Counted from the stretch's first letter, positions 17,085 to 25,658 are shown. The stretch is 64,000 bases of DNA from Fibrobacter succinogenes (GCA_902762305.1 CACWNW010000008.1:62001-126000); one strand, 5' to 3'. Program-made: numbers and translations. The notes: generated by a model from the sequence alone, not told the origin.

Positions 17085-18929
17085 ATGTTTGGATTAAAAA
17101 GGAACTCGCTCGGCGGGGCTTTTGCCCTTGCCTTTTTGGGCATGGCATCTCAGGCTTTCGCGCACCCGGATAGCCTGGTGCTTACGCCCCCGCTGGGGTG
17201 GAACAGCTGGAACGTATTCCACGAAAATATCAACGAAAACCAGATCAAGGAAATCGCCGATGCGATGGTCTCTTCGGGCTTGAAGGATGCGGGCTACATT
17301 TACCTTAACCTAGACGACAACTGGATGGATACCAAGCGCGATGCCAATGGCGACCTCCAGAACAACCCGAAGACATTCCCGAGCGGCATGAAGGCCATGG
17401 CCGATTATGTGCATGCGAAGGGCCTGAAGTTTGGCCTTTACGGCGACCGCGGTAAGCGTACCTGCCACCATTACAACAGCAATTGGCAAAGCGAAAGCGG
17501 TTCCAATGGCCGCGAAGTACAGGATGCCAAGAAGTTGGCAGAATGGGGCGTTGACTACTGGAAGTACGACAACTGCGATTCTGACCCCAATACCCAGGAA
17601 AAAGATTACACCGCTATGTCCAACGCTCTCCGCAATTCCGGACGCGATATCGTGTTCAGCATTTGCATGTGGGAATACAAGGACTGGATGCCTAAAATTG
17701 CCAACCTCTGGCGCACCACTTTCGATATCGGCCCCGCATGGATTTCTCAGTCCTGGTACCGCGGCGTCTATGAAATTATCGATGCGAACAACAAGTACTG
17801 GCAAATTGCAAAGCCCGGTCACTGGAACGATCCGGACATGCTCGAGGTGGGCAACAACGGCCTCTCTTATGAGGAACAGCGTTCTCAGATGACAATGTGG
17901 TCCATCATGGCGGCTCCCATCATGATCAGCTCCGATGTTCGCAAGATGAGCAACGAGACTAAGGAACTCTACCTGAACAAGGACATGATTGCCATTAACC
18001 AGGATTCCCTGGGCGTTCAGGGGCACCGTATCTCAGACAAGCAGGGCAAGCAGGTTTGGACCAAGCCCTTGAAGAATGGCGACATTGCGGTGGCGCTCCT
18101 CAATAACAATTCTTCTACCCAGACCGTCGAATGCGACTTCGCCGACATTGGCGTGGATGGTGAAGTAGACGTTCGCGATGCTTGGAAAAAGAAGGACCTG
18201 GGGGCACTCTCCCATGTTTCTGTAGAACTCCCTGCTCACGGTTCTGCGCTGCTCCGCTTGGTTGTCAAGCCGGTTCCCCGCGGACTTTTCAAGGGCGAAG
18301 CCTTCGCCATTCCGGGCAAGATCGAGATGGAAGATTTCGACATTAACGGCGTAGGCCAGGGCAACACCACCTACAGCGAAAATGATTCTGAAGACCACGG
18401 TGCCGAAAGCAATGGCGGCAAGAGCTATCGCGAAGGTACCGGCGTTGATATTTACAAGAAGGCGACCGGCTATGTGGTTGGTTACAACCAGGCCGGCGAA
18501 TGGCTCGAATACACCGTGAAGGTCGCCTCGACAGGAAAGTACGCCATGAAGGCCGCTGTGGCTTCGGGCGGTACGACAGGGAGCTTTAAGCTTTCGATGG
18601 ACGGCAAGGACATTACCGAAGAAATTGCCGTTCCTGCCGCAACTGAGGGCGAAAACAACTTTGACGAATACAATGAAGTCGAGGCCAAAGTGGAGTTGAC
18701 TGAAGGCGAACACATCCTTCGCTTTACAGTAATCGGCGACTGGATGGACATCGACTGGATTGAATTCTGCGCTGGCGAAACCTGCGAAACTGCAGGCCTC
18801 CGCACGGCAATTCCAGTGACGGTGCGCGACGCCTCTGCGGCTCGTCTCCACAAAAACGGTAGCCTGCTGTTTGTCGAAAAGAATGGCCATCGCTTTGATG
18901 TACTTGGCCATCAAGTACGCATAAAATAA
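17085..18929 (+). CDS. Secreted GH27 alpha-galactosidase with CBM6
   Basis: The ATG at 17085 follows GGAGATAAAG; longer frames to 17034 lack a better site. 614 residues. Signal peptide to about 26, then the GH27 barrel starting TPPLGWNSWNVF. The expected nucleophile is D162 (YWKYDNC) and the likely acid/base D214 (TTFDIGPAW); WNDPDML and APIMISSD are further family motifs. After a C-terminal beta domain (to about 405) comes a CBM6 domain almost identical in layout to that of the CE6 protein (GYVVGYNQAGEWLEYTVKV). The final tail is shorter than in the neighbours. It would release alpha-galactose from galactomannan or galactosylated hemicellulose. Confidence 0.92.
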   Translation: MFGLKRNSLGGAFALAFLGMASQAFAHPDSLVLTPPLGWNSWNVFHENINENQIKEIADAMVSSGLKDAGYIYLNLDDNWMDTKRDANGDLQNNPKTFPSGMKAMADYVHAKGLKFGLYGDRGKRTCHHYNSNWQSESGSNGREVQDAKKLAEWGVDYWKYDNCDSDPNTQEKDYTAMSNALRNSGRDIVFSICMWEYKDWMPKIANLWRTTFDIGPAWISQSWYRGVYEIIDANNKYWQIAKPGHWNDPDMLEVGNNGLSYEEQRSQMTMWSIMAAPIMISSDVRKMSNETKELYLNKDMIAINQDSLGVQGHRISDKQGKQVWTKPLKNGDIAVALLNNNSSTQTVECDFADIGVDGEVDVRDAWKKKDLGALSHVSVELPAHGSALLRLVVKPVPRGLFKGEAFAIPGKIEMEDFDINGVGQGNTTYSENDSEDHGAESNGGKSYREGTGVDIYKKATGYVVGYNQAGEWLEYTVKVASTGKYAMKAAVASGGTTGSFKLSMDGKDITEEIAVPAATEGENNFDEYNEVEAKVELTEGEHILRFTVIGDWMDIDWIEFCAGETCETAGLRTAIPVTVRDASAARLHKNGSLLFVEKNGHRFDVLGHQVRIK

Positions 18930-18960
18930 ACGACTATTGGCATAGACTATTTATCAATAA

Positions 18961-18992
18961 GAACTCCTTTCTAAGGGGTTCATTTTTTTTTT
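18961..18992 (+). terminator. GH27 terminator
   Basis: GAACTCCTT-TCT-AAGGGGTTC (one T-G wobble) followed by A and ten T. A strong intrinsic terminator 31 bp after the GH27 stop. Confidence 0.9.
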
Positions 18993-19037
18993 GCTGAAAG
19001 TATTTTTTGATTGGTGACAATAAATGAGGATGTTCTT

Positions 19038-20327
19038 ATGAAAGCAAAAATTGCTTTGGTTTTGGCGTTTGCATTCGTTGCGAATGCCTTTGCGATTACG
19101 AGTCAGTTCCGTGGCGTCAACTGGGCCGACAAGCGCGACAACTTCGTCTCGGACGTGCTGGTACTTTCGGGCATGAGCCTTTCGGACAATTACCAGTCGG
19201 CGTCCGTGGTGGCGGAACGCATTATCGGGCAGTTCCAGGAACTGCTTGGAACGAACAGCGTTCGCGTCCCGGTGAACGAGCCGACGATCCTCAGGGCTTT
19301 CGACATGTATTCGGGCGCCTTGGATGTGGCTCTCAAGCGCGGGCGCCTCGTGATGGGCTATTGGGGCCCTGCGCAGCCTTCTGGCCCCAAGAACATGAAT
19401 GACTGGTGGAGCATGTGGGCAAAGCTTGTCGAGAAATACGGCAACCATCCGAACGCCTATTTCGAAATCTTCAACGAGCCGCATATGTACAGCAAAGACG
19501 AATTGCGTAATTTATATGCAACCTGGCTCGAAAAGTTCCCGAATGTTCCTCGCGATCACATTCTTTTGGACGGTTCCGGCCTTGCGTGGAATGTTCCCGA
19601 TATCGCTGACGACCCGCGGTTCGAAGGATGCCTCTTTGCGGTTCATGAATATACCTTCTGGAACATGAGCATCACTACCGAAGAAGACTGGAAGAACAGT
19701 TTTAAAGGCAAGGTCGGCAAGTATGCGGACCGCACTGTCTGTACGGAATGGGGCGGCGCGATGGGCCCTGGCGAAAAGAACGGCGTGCATTACGATTACA
19801 TGGATTACAATTCCAACCCGACGAACTATTTCATGGCCTATATCCGCGGGATGAGCGACCAGTTGCGCGAATGGGAGATGGGAAGTTTTTACTGGCCGGG
19901 GCTCCGTGACGGTGACTGGTACAGCATGACCAAGCGCAACGGCGAAGGGGCGAACATTAAGCTCGAAATCGTGAACCAGTCGGGGCTTGACCGCATGCAG
20001 CGCGCATGGGCCGATACCGTGGCGATTGTGCCCGTGGATACGTCTGCCAAGGATACAAATGTGGCTGCTCCCGATACAGGCGCTGCGCCGGATTCCCTGG
20101 CATCGATTGCGTCTGGGATGCGCTGGATTTCGGGCGTGAAATTTGCGCCTGTTGCAGGGGCGGGTTACAAGGTGTTCGGCATGACGGGCAAATACCTCGG
20201 AATCGTCGACATGCAGGCGGTATCGGACACTCGCGATATGGCGGAAGGTCTCAGACGGGCCGGTTTCGCGCAGGGCGTGTACATGGTACGCGGCGCATCT
20301 GGTGCAATGCGCGTGCGCGTCCGCTAA
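19038..20327 (+). CDS. Secreted GH5-family glycoside hydrolase
   Basis: The ATG at 19038 follows TGAGGATG. 429 residues. Signal peptide (about 1-19, ending ANAFA). The catalytic domain has FRGVNWADK at the start of the barrel, SVRVPVNEPT, the acid/base E147 in FEIFNEPHM and the nucleophile E237 in CTEWGG, spaced as expected for clan GH-A family 5. Subfamily and substrate (beta-glucan, xyloglucan, mannan) are not assignable here. An Ala/Asp/Ser/Thr-rich linker leads to the shared C-terminal module (YKVFGMTGKYLGIV, GFAQGVYMVRG). The gene converges on trpCF with only 7 bp between stops and no obvious terminator. Confidence 0.85.
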   Translation: MKAKIALVLAFAFVANAFAITSQFRGVNWADKRDNFVSDVLVLSGMSLSDNYQSASVVAERIIGQFQELLGTNSVRVPVNEPTILRAFDMYSGALDVALKRGRLVMGYWGPAQPSGPKNMNDWWSMWAKLVEKYGNHPNAYFEIFNEPHMYSKDELRNLYATWLEKFPNVPRDHILLDGSGLAWNVPDIADDPRFEGCLFAVHEYTFWNMSITTEEDWKNSFKGKVGKYADRTVCTEWGGAMGPGEKNGVHYDYMDYNSNPTNYFMAYIRGMSDQLREWEMGSFYWPGLRDGDWYSMTKRNGEGANIKLEIVNQSGLDRMQRAWADTVAIVPVDTSAKDTNVAAPDTGAAPDSLASIASGMRWISGVKFAPVAGAGYKVFGMTGKYLGIVDMQAVSDTRDMAEGLRRAGFAQGVYMVRGASGAMRVRVR

Positions 20328-20334
20328 TAGTTTG

Positions 20335-21891
20335 CTACTTCTTCAACGCCCTGAAAAGCGCTTGCAGCTTTTCGGGGTTCTTTATTCCTGGGGCATCTTC
20401 GACGCCGCTGGAAACGTCGATGAGCTCGGGCTGGAACTTCTCGCAAATCGCGGTAACGTTCTCGGGCGTGATGCCGCCTGCAAGCCACAGCGGGATGTCG
20501 CCCGCTTTTTCCCGCAGCAGGCTTTCGGGAATGGTCTTGCCGGTACCGCCGGGAATGCCTTCCACTTTCGCGTCCAGCAAGACGCGGGGTTCTCCGTTCT
20601 TGCGGAGGTTGGCGACGTATTCGAAGTCTGCGGGTTCGCCTACGCGGGCCGCGCAATAGTGGGCGAGGCTGGTGTCGGCGGCTGACGGCGTGATTCCGTG
20701 GAACTGCACTGCATCCAATGCGCCTTCCTGCGCAAGCCGGATGGCCGTCTTGCCTTCCTCTGAGTTCGGGTCGGTAATGACGCCGACGAGGAGCGGGACG
20801 TTTTCGGGCGCGCGGGATGCGCGGATTTTCGCGGCAAAACTGTGCACGAATTCCTCGCTCGTGAGTCGCTTTGTGGTGCTGAAAACAAACCCGAGCATGT
20901 CGGCTCCGAGTTCGGCGGCAAGCAAGCCGTCTTCTTCGCGTGTGATGCCGCAGATTTTGACCAGCGGGCTGCGCGCATTATTTTGGCCGTGCGCATTACT
21001 CGGGCCTGCAGTTGCGCAGGCTTCGCGCTTGGCGTCGCGACGTTCCGCGAACTTTTTCCAGAACTTGCCCTTCGCGTTTTCGCTCCCGCTTTCGAATGCG
21101 CTGACCACATCCTTCGCAAGAGTCGGGTTCTTCGCGACGGCTTCGCCTACGAGGATTCCCGTAAACCCGAGACTGCGGGCATAATCGGCGTCGGCCGGCG
21201 TGTGGATTCCCGATTCAAAAACCGCCTTCGCCGGGAGCTTGCTGCGTACCGATGCCGGCACCAGCGGGTCCGTATGGAATGTTGCAAGGTCACGCGAATT
21301 CACGCCTGCGACAATCGTCGTTGCCGCTGCATCGCCGAGAGCTTCCGTCACGATATGCAGTTTGCGAAAGTCATCTTTTTCGCGAACTTCGACAAACGCC
21401 TGCATGTCGAAACTTTGGGCGCGTTTCGCCATCTTCACAAGCTGTTCATCATCCAGGATGCGCGCAATCAAAAGGACGGCATCGGCGCCGCAACGGTAAG
21501 CGATATCGATTTCGTCTTCGTAGAGCAAGAAATCCTTGCGGAGCACGGCACAGGCATGCAGCCCCTGCGAACGCCGCAATTCCATCAGGTCTGCAACAGC
21601 AATCAGGTCGTGCAGAGTTCCCTTGAAGAAATTCCCTTCGGTCAATACCGAAACGGCCTGCGCATGCGCTTCTGCATAGGTGTTTGCAAGGTCTATCGGG
21701 TCCAGGTCCGGAGCGATGTCGCCTTTCGACGGCGATGCGCGTTTGACTTCGAGAATCGCACCCGCGTTGCCGAGGAATTCCGTATGGCCTACGCGGCGCT
21801 TTTCCGGAATATTGATGCCGAAATTCAGACCCAGCCGCTCGATGTCGGCTTTGCGCATCCGCACGATCTTCGCAAGAATATCTTCACTCAT
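20335..21891 (-). CDS. trpCF: Bifunctional indole-3-glycerol-phosphate synthase / phosphoribosylanthranilate isomerase
   Basis: 518 residues. The N-terminal TrpC barrel (about 1-255) has ILEVKRASPSKGDI, VLRKDFL and the GVNSRDL and FESGIHTPAD segments. The C-terminal TrpF barrel (from about 300) has KICGITREEDG, the GFVFSTTKR loop, QFHG and WLAGGITPENV. An Ala/Lys/Arg-rich linker joins them. The two activities perform consecutive isomerisation and indole-glycerol-phosphate formation in tryptophan synthesis. Such fusions are known from Escherichia coli and others. It is the last gene of the local trp operon, 140 bp after trpGD, with tandem repeats between. trpB and trpA are not in this window. 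Confidence 0.95.
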   Translation of the reverse strand: MSEDILAKIVRMRKADIERLGLNFGINIPEKRRVGHTEFLGNAGAILEVKRASPSKGDIAPDLDPIDLANTYAEAHAQAVSVLTEGNFFKGTLHDLIAVADLMELRRSQGLHACAVLRKDFLLYEDEIDIAYRCGADAVLLIARILDDEQLVKMAKRAQSFDMQAFVEVREKDDFRKLHIVTEALGDAAATTIVAGVNSRDLATFHTDPLVPASVRSKLPAKAVFESGIHTPADADYARSLGFTGILVGEAVAKNPTLAKDVVSAFESGSENAKGKFWKKFAERRDAKREACATAGPSNAHGQNNARSPLVKICGITREEDGLLAAELGADMLGFVFSTTKRLTSEEFVHSFAAKIRASRAPENVPLLVGVITDPNSEEGKTAIRLAQEGALDAVQFHGITPSAADTSLAHYCAARVGEPADFEYVANLRKNGEPRVLLDAKVEGIPGGTGKTIPESLLREKAGDIPLWLAGGITPENVTAICEKFQPELIDVSSGVEDAPGIKNPEKLQALFRALKK

Positions 21892-21908
21892 TTTTTTGCC
21901 CTTACTGC

Positions 21909-22009
21909 GTCATCCTGAACGCATCTCGTTAAAATGTCATCCTGGACGCTTCTTGTTAAATCGTCATCCTGAACCCGTCAGGGTGAAGGATCCAGAACTG
22001 GATTCTTCG
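21909..22009. repeat. Three tandem 27-bp units between trpGD and trpCF
   Basis: GTCATCCTG(A/G)AC begins at 21909, 21936 and 21963, an exact 27-bp period. The first two units end in TTGTTAAA-like sequence, and the third runs into GTCAGGGTGAAGGATCCAG, the usual right half of GTCATCCTGA...-type intergenic repeats. They lie within the trp operon. A single related long hairpin is at 31903-31992. Confidence 0.75.
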
Positions 22010-22031
22010 TCCCCTTACAGGGCATCTCCCT

Positions 22032-23627
22032 TTATGCGTTTGTTGCGACCTTGACTTCCTCGATCTTCTTGAGGACGGAACCGTCTTCCATGGCCTTAAT
22101 GGCCTTGTCGAAGCCTTCCTTGATGCTCTCCGCCTTCTTGCTGATGTAGAGGGCGGCACCGGCATTCAGGGCGCAGGCATACTTGATGCCCGGGCGACCG
22201 TTGCCGTTCAGCACGTCGAGAGCGAGGTTGAAGTTGTCGACGCCCGTACCGCCGGCCAGGTCTTCGGGGTCCACGGCCGGGACGCCGAAGTCCTTCGGGT
22301 CGATGCGGTATTCGCGATATTCACCGTCTTCGAGGATTTCTGCAATGGTCGTCGGGACGCATGGAGAGATTTCGTCGTAGCCGTCGTCGGAAATGGCGAC
22401 CATCACGCGCTTGGCACCGAGGGACTTTGCTGCCTTGGTGAAGGGTTCCAGAATCGACTTGCTGTAAACGCCGAGCATCAGGTACTTGGCTTCGGCCGGG
22501 TTCGTGAGGGGGCCGAGCAGATTCATGATGGTCTTCACGCCGAGGGCACCGCGAACCGGGCCGGCAAAGCGCATGGCGCTGTGGTAGACTGGAGCCATGA
22601 GGAACACGAAGTTCGTCTTGTCGATGACGCTGGCGGCTTTGTCCGGGGTCATGTCCAGCTTGAAGCCGGCTGCGGTGTAGAAGTCGGCAGCGCCGGACTT
22701 GCTGGAAACAGCGCGGTTGCCGTGCTTGGCAATCTTGGCGCCACAGCTTGCAGCGATAAGGCCGGAAAGAGAGCTCACGTTGAAGCTTCCCTTGCCGTCG
22801 CCACCGGTACCCACGATGTCGGTGAGTTCGTCACCGCTGTACGGGAACTTGCGCTTCTTGCTGCTCAAAACCTTGGCGCAGCCCGCGATTTCTTCGGTCA
22901 CGGGGCCCTTGCTGGAAAGTGCGGTGAGGATAGCGGCCATCTGGCGTTCGTCCATGATACCATCGGTCAGGTCTTCCATGAACATTTCGGCGGTTTCGCG
23001 GGTCAAGTCCTTGCCTGCTGTCAGCGTGTTCAGGATTCCGCGGATGTCGAGCGGTTCACGACGGTAGTTGAGGAAAGCCTTGAAGAATTCGTCGGCGCGG
23101 CCACTGGCAATGGATTCCGGGTGGAACTGCACGCCTTCAATCGGGAGCGTCTTGTGGCGAATGCCCATGATGTCACCGTCGGTAGCGCGGGCGGTCACTT
23201 CGAAGTCAGAAGAGAGCGTCGATTCGTCGATGACGAGGCTGTGGTAACGCGTGAAGATGTTCTTCTTGCCGATGGTGCGGAAAAGTCCCTTGCCGTCGAG
23301 GTCAATTTCTTCGGCGATGCCGTGCTTGATGAACTTGGCCTGCACAATCTTTGCTCCGAAAGCATAACCGATGGCCTGGTGGCCGAGGCACACGCCGAGA
23401 ATCGGGAGCTTGCCAGCAAAGTGCTTGATGGCTTCCACGGATATGCCGGCGTCTTCGGGGCGGCCCGGGCCCGGGCTTACGATAAGGCGGCTCGGGTTCA
23501 GTTTTTCGATGTCGGCAATGGTGCATTCGCGGCTACGGAGCACGCGGATTTCTTCAGTGGTAATCTTGGCCAGCGCCTGGTAAACGTTGTAAGTAAAAGA
23601 GTCGTAGTTATCGATAATGACGATCAT
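22032..23627 (-). CDS. trpGD: Anthranilate synthase glutamine amidotransferase fused to anthranilate phosphoribosyltransferase
   Basis: The frame is open to 23870, but that part is the shadow of trpE; the ATG at 23627 begins the typical TrpG start (IVIIDNYDSFTYNV). 531 residues. TrpG amidotransferase about 1-190: GPGRPEDAG, nucleophile Cys in GVCLGHQAIGY, and FHPES. TrpD about 200-531: DIVGTGGDGKGSFNVS, KHGNRAVSSKSG and GPLTNPA. GGAG lies ten bases upstream inside the end of trpE; the two genes are one base apart. TrpG supplies ammonia to TrpE, and TrpD transfers phosphoribose to anthranilate. The same fusion is known in enterobacteria. Confidence 0.95.
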   Translation of the reverse strand: MIVIIDNYDSFTYNVYQALAKITTEEIRVLRSRECTIADIEKLNPSRLIVSPGPGRPEDAGISVEAIKHFAGKLPILGVCLGHQAIGYAFGAKIVQAKFIKHGIAEEIDLDGKGLFRTIGKKNIFTRYHSLVIDESTLSSDFEVTARATDGDIMGIRHKTLPIEGVQFHPESIASGRADEFFKAFLNYRREPLDIRGILNTLTAGKDLTRETAEMFMEDLTDGIMDERQMAAILTALSSKGPVTEEIAGCAKVLSSKKRKFPYSGDELTDIVGTGGDGKGSFNVSSLSGLIAASCGAKIAKHGNRAVSSKSGAADFYTAAGFKLDMTPDKAASVIDKTNFVFLMAPVYHSAMRFAGPVRGALGVKTIMNLLGPLTNPAEAKYLMLGVYSKSILEPFTKAAKSLGAKRVMVAISDDGYDEISPCVPTTIAEILEDGEYREYRIDPKDFGVPAVDPEDLAGGTGVDNFNLALDVLNGNGRPGIKYACALNAGAALYISKKAESIKEGFDKAIKAMEDGSVLKKIEEVKVATNA

Positions 23628-23628
23628 C

Positions 23629-25030
23629 TTAGTTTTCTCCTTCGAGTACGGCTCTGATTGCTCCGAGCTTTTCGTTCGTTTCTTCAAATTCGCGGTCAGC
23701 ATTCGAGGCCGCGACAATGCCACCACCGGCCTGCAGGCTAATGGTCTTACCCTGCTTGAGGCAGCAACGGATGGCGATGCAGAAATCCAAGTCACCGTCG
23801 GATTCCATGTAGCCCACCGCACCGGCGTAGAAGCGGCGTTTGACCTTCTCGAGGCCAGAAAGGATTTCAATCGCGCTGATTTTCGGGGCGCCGCTCACCG
23901 TACCTGCCGGGAAGCTGGAGCGCAGCACTTCGATGGCCTTCTTGTTCTTCGCCACACGGCCCTGCACGTCAGAGACCAGGTGAATCACGTGGCTGAACTT
24001 TTCGCATTCCATGTACTTGGTGGTTTCCACCGTACCGGCTTCGCAGACGCGGCCGAGGTCGTTACGGGCCAGGTCCACTCATCAATGCTTCGTCTTCCAC
24101 GTCATCCTTGCCGCGGCGACGGGTGCCTGCAATCGGGTGAATCGTCGCAATGCCTTCACGCACACGCACAAGGCTTTCCGGCGAGGCACCGATAAACTGG
24201 TGCGTACCGTAATCGAGGAAGAACATGTACGGAGACGGGTTCACCGTACGGAGGCGGCGGTAAATGTCCAGCGCCGCGATGTCGCTTGCAAACTGAATGC
24301 GGCGCGAAGGCACGGCCTGCACGATGTTGCCAGCAATGATATGCTTCTGCAATGCTTCGACCTTTTCCACGTATTCCTTGCGGGACTGTTCCAGGTCGGT
24401 CATAGTGATGCCCTTGCTGTACTGCTGTTCGGGAGCGAGGTAGCTGAAGTCGAGGTCAGCAAGGCGGGCCTTCACGCGTTCGATGGCGGCCTTCAGGTCA
24501 ATCTGGTGTTCTTCGTAGTTCAGGGCGAACAGGTGAAGCTTTTCGGTAAAGTGGTCGAACACGATGTAGATGTGACCCACCAAGAATTCGGCTTCGGGGA
24601 TGTTCAGTTCATCCACCTGCGGGGCAAGGCGAATGGTATCGCAGCGGGCACAGAATTCGTAGCCCAGGTAGCCCACGCCCGAAGAAGGAATAGGAATCTG
24701 GTTAGGCGGCACCGTATTTTCGGCAGAAATCAGTGTGAGGGCGTCCAGAATGTCGCCTTCGCCTTCCTTGAGGAAGGTGCTTTCCTTGCCGTCGATAACG
24801 ATGCTCACGTCCTTCTCGTTCTGGCGCAGACGGAAGCCCTCGTCCACCATCAAGGTAGAGTAGCGGCTGCGGCCGTGCGAGAAACTCGCGGATTCAAAGA
24901 TGGCCTTCGCACCGAGCTTCTTGCCGAGCGAAAACGGGGTGTAACGTTCGCCCGGGAGTGCCACGTAAATGCTGTCGGTACGCGGCTCGTAGCCCTGGCT
25001 TTCGGTGATGTGCTTGATCTTGTTAGTCAT
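23629..25030 (-). pseudogene. trpE: Anthranilate synthase component I, disrupted by an internal deletion with frameshift
   Basis: The reading frame from the ATG at 25030 encodes the TrpE N-terminal part and most of the chorismate-binding domain (GVGYLGYEF, NIVQAVPSRR, FIGASPESLV, HPIAGTRRRGKDDVEDEALM), then stops at 24062. The next frame, to 23629, continues VDLARNDLGRVCEAGTV through PAGTVSGAPK to the normal C terminus. Between the conserved ALM and VDLARND only one base is present (24076-24082). In the family about 16 residues, including the E-x-x-H-x-M-L motif, belong there, so roughly 47 bp are missing. As written, no active TrpE can be made. Either a real loss (tryptophan auxotrophy or another TrpE) or an assembly error. 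Confidence 0.8.
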
Positions 25031-25108
25031 TTGATCCTCTGGTTTATAAACTCGTTTGCGTTTTAGTCCGCAAAGGCTTTTTTCGTCCCGGAGGATATCG
25101 TTTTAAGC

Positions 25109-25142
25109 AAAAAAGGAAGGCCTCCGTGAGTCCGGAAGCCTT
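25109..25142 (-). terminator. trp attenuator (intrinsic terminator in the leader)
   Basis: Reading the minus strand, AAGGCTTCCG (25142-25133), loop GACTCA, CGGAGGCCTT (25126-25117), then CC and six T (25114-25109). An outer AAGCAAA/TTTGCTT pairing can extend it. The 5' arm and loop contain CCGGACTC (25135-25128), which can alternatively pair with GAGCCCGG upstream (in 25184-25175), excluding the terminator. Confidence 0.85.
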
Positions 25143-25186
25143 TGCTTAAAATCTTGGGTGATTTGCTACAAATACCGGGCTCTATG

Positions 25187-25240
25187 TTAGAGTCCGCGCC
25201 ACCAACGACGGTTGAAAATTGTACTTGTTGCGTTCACCAT
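25187..25240 (-). CDS. trpL: trp operon leader peptide (17 aa) with tandem Trp codons
   Basis: ATG at 25240 to TAA at 25187 encodes MVNATSTIFNRRWWRGL. The two adjacent TGG codons (25204-25199) are followed at once by CGCGGACTCTAA, whose CGGACTCTA (25196-25188) pairs with TAGAGCCCGG (25184-25175). The second element can instead pair with CCGGACTC in the terminator. Ribosome stalling at the Trp codons would cover the first element and free the second to block termination. This is the classical logic of ribosome-mediated trp attenuation. The leader sits 157 bp upstream of trpE. No ribosome-binding site is seen; see the promoter entry. Confidence 0.85.
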   Translation of the reverse strand: MVNATSTIFNRRWWRGL

Positions 25241-25246
25241 GCCCAA

Positions 25247-25275
25247 AAATTATCAATTTCGCATTCCGCTGGCAA
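25247..25275 (-). promoter_or_regulatory. Candidate trp operon promoter
   Basis: On the minus strand TTGCCA (25275-25270), a 17-bp spacer, and TAATTT (25252-25247). Transcription would start within a base or so of the trpL ATG at 25240, implying a leaderless leader-peptide mRNA, consistent with the absence of a ribosome-binding site. Predicted only. Confidence 0.5.
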
Positions 25276-25325
25276 GGGATGCCCCTGAAAAAAGTGAAAT
25301 TTTTTGAAATGTGCCATATAGACGC

Positions 25326-25353
25326 AAAAAACGACACCTTTTTACAGGTGTCG
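25326..25353 (-). terminator. Strong minus-strand terminator upstream of trp
   Basis: On the minus strand CGACACCT (25353-25346), loop GTAAAA, AGGTGTCG (25339-25332), then six T. It would insulate trp from transcripts arriving from 25.35-25.68 kb, or end a small RNA made there; no minus-strand gene is recognised upstream. Confidence 0.8.
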
Positions 25354-25644
25354 CTTGGATGATCTCAATCAAGGAAGGTGTATAAAGTCCTTAATTTGTA
25401 TGTTATAAGATAAATAAAAAACGTCGCTCTGGCTGTTACATTATTCTGTTTTTTTTGGTACAAGCCAGGGCGCGTGGCGGCCGATTTGTAAATTCCGCCT
25501 TTTCGCGGAGTTCTCGCGCGCTGGAGAACAATTGCCGATTTTAGCGTAAAATACCAAATTTTAGGGGTTCCGGATTGTAAAAAATTGTTTTGTAATAAAA
25601 TTGTAAGCTTTTTGCTCTATTCTCAGGCCTGCATAAGAAAAGCA
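25354..25644. other. Intergenic region between divergent trp and lplT-aas
   Basis: No gene is supported. It holds TTAATTTGTATGTTATAA at 25391, resembling the core of the hairpin modules. A large hairpin CGCTCTGGCT (about 25424) / AGCCAGGGCG (about 25471) has a 28-nt T-rich loop. A smaller hairpin (AATTCCGC / GCGGAGTT) lies near 25492-25512. A non-coding RNA on the minus strand ending at the 25326 terminator is possible but unproven. Confidence 0.35.
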
Positions 25645-25658
25645 TATAATTCTATAAT
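25645..25658 (+). promoter_or_regulatory. Candidate -10 elements for lplT-aas
   Basis: Two perfect TATAAT hexamers, 25645-25650 and 25653-25658, lie 21-34 bp before the ATG. I see no convincing -35 at 17 bp from either. Confidence 0.35.

Noticed and set aside
23628-23870. N-terminal extension of TrpGD to 23870
   Set aside because: The extra 81 codons are the trpE C terminus read in another frame; TrpG begins at the ATG at 23627 after a ribosome-binding site.
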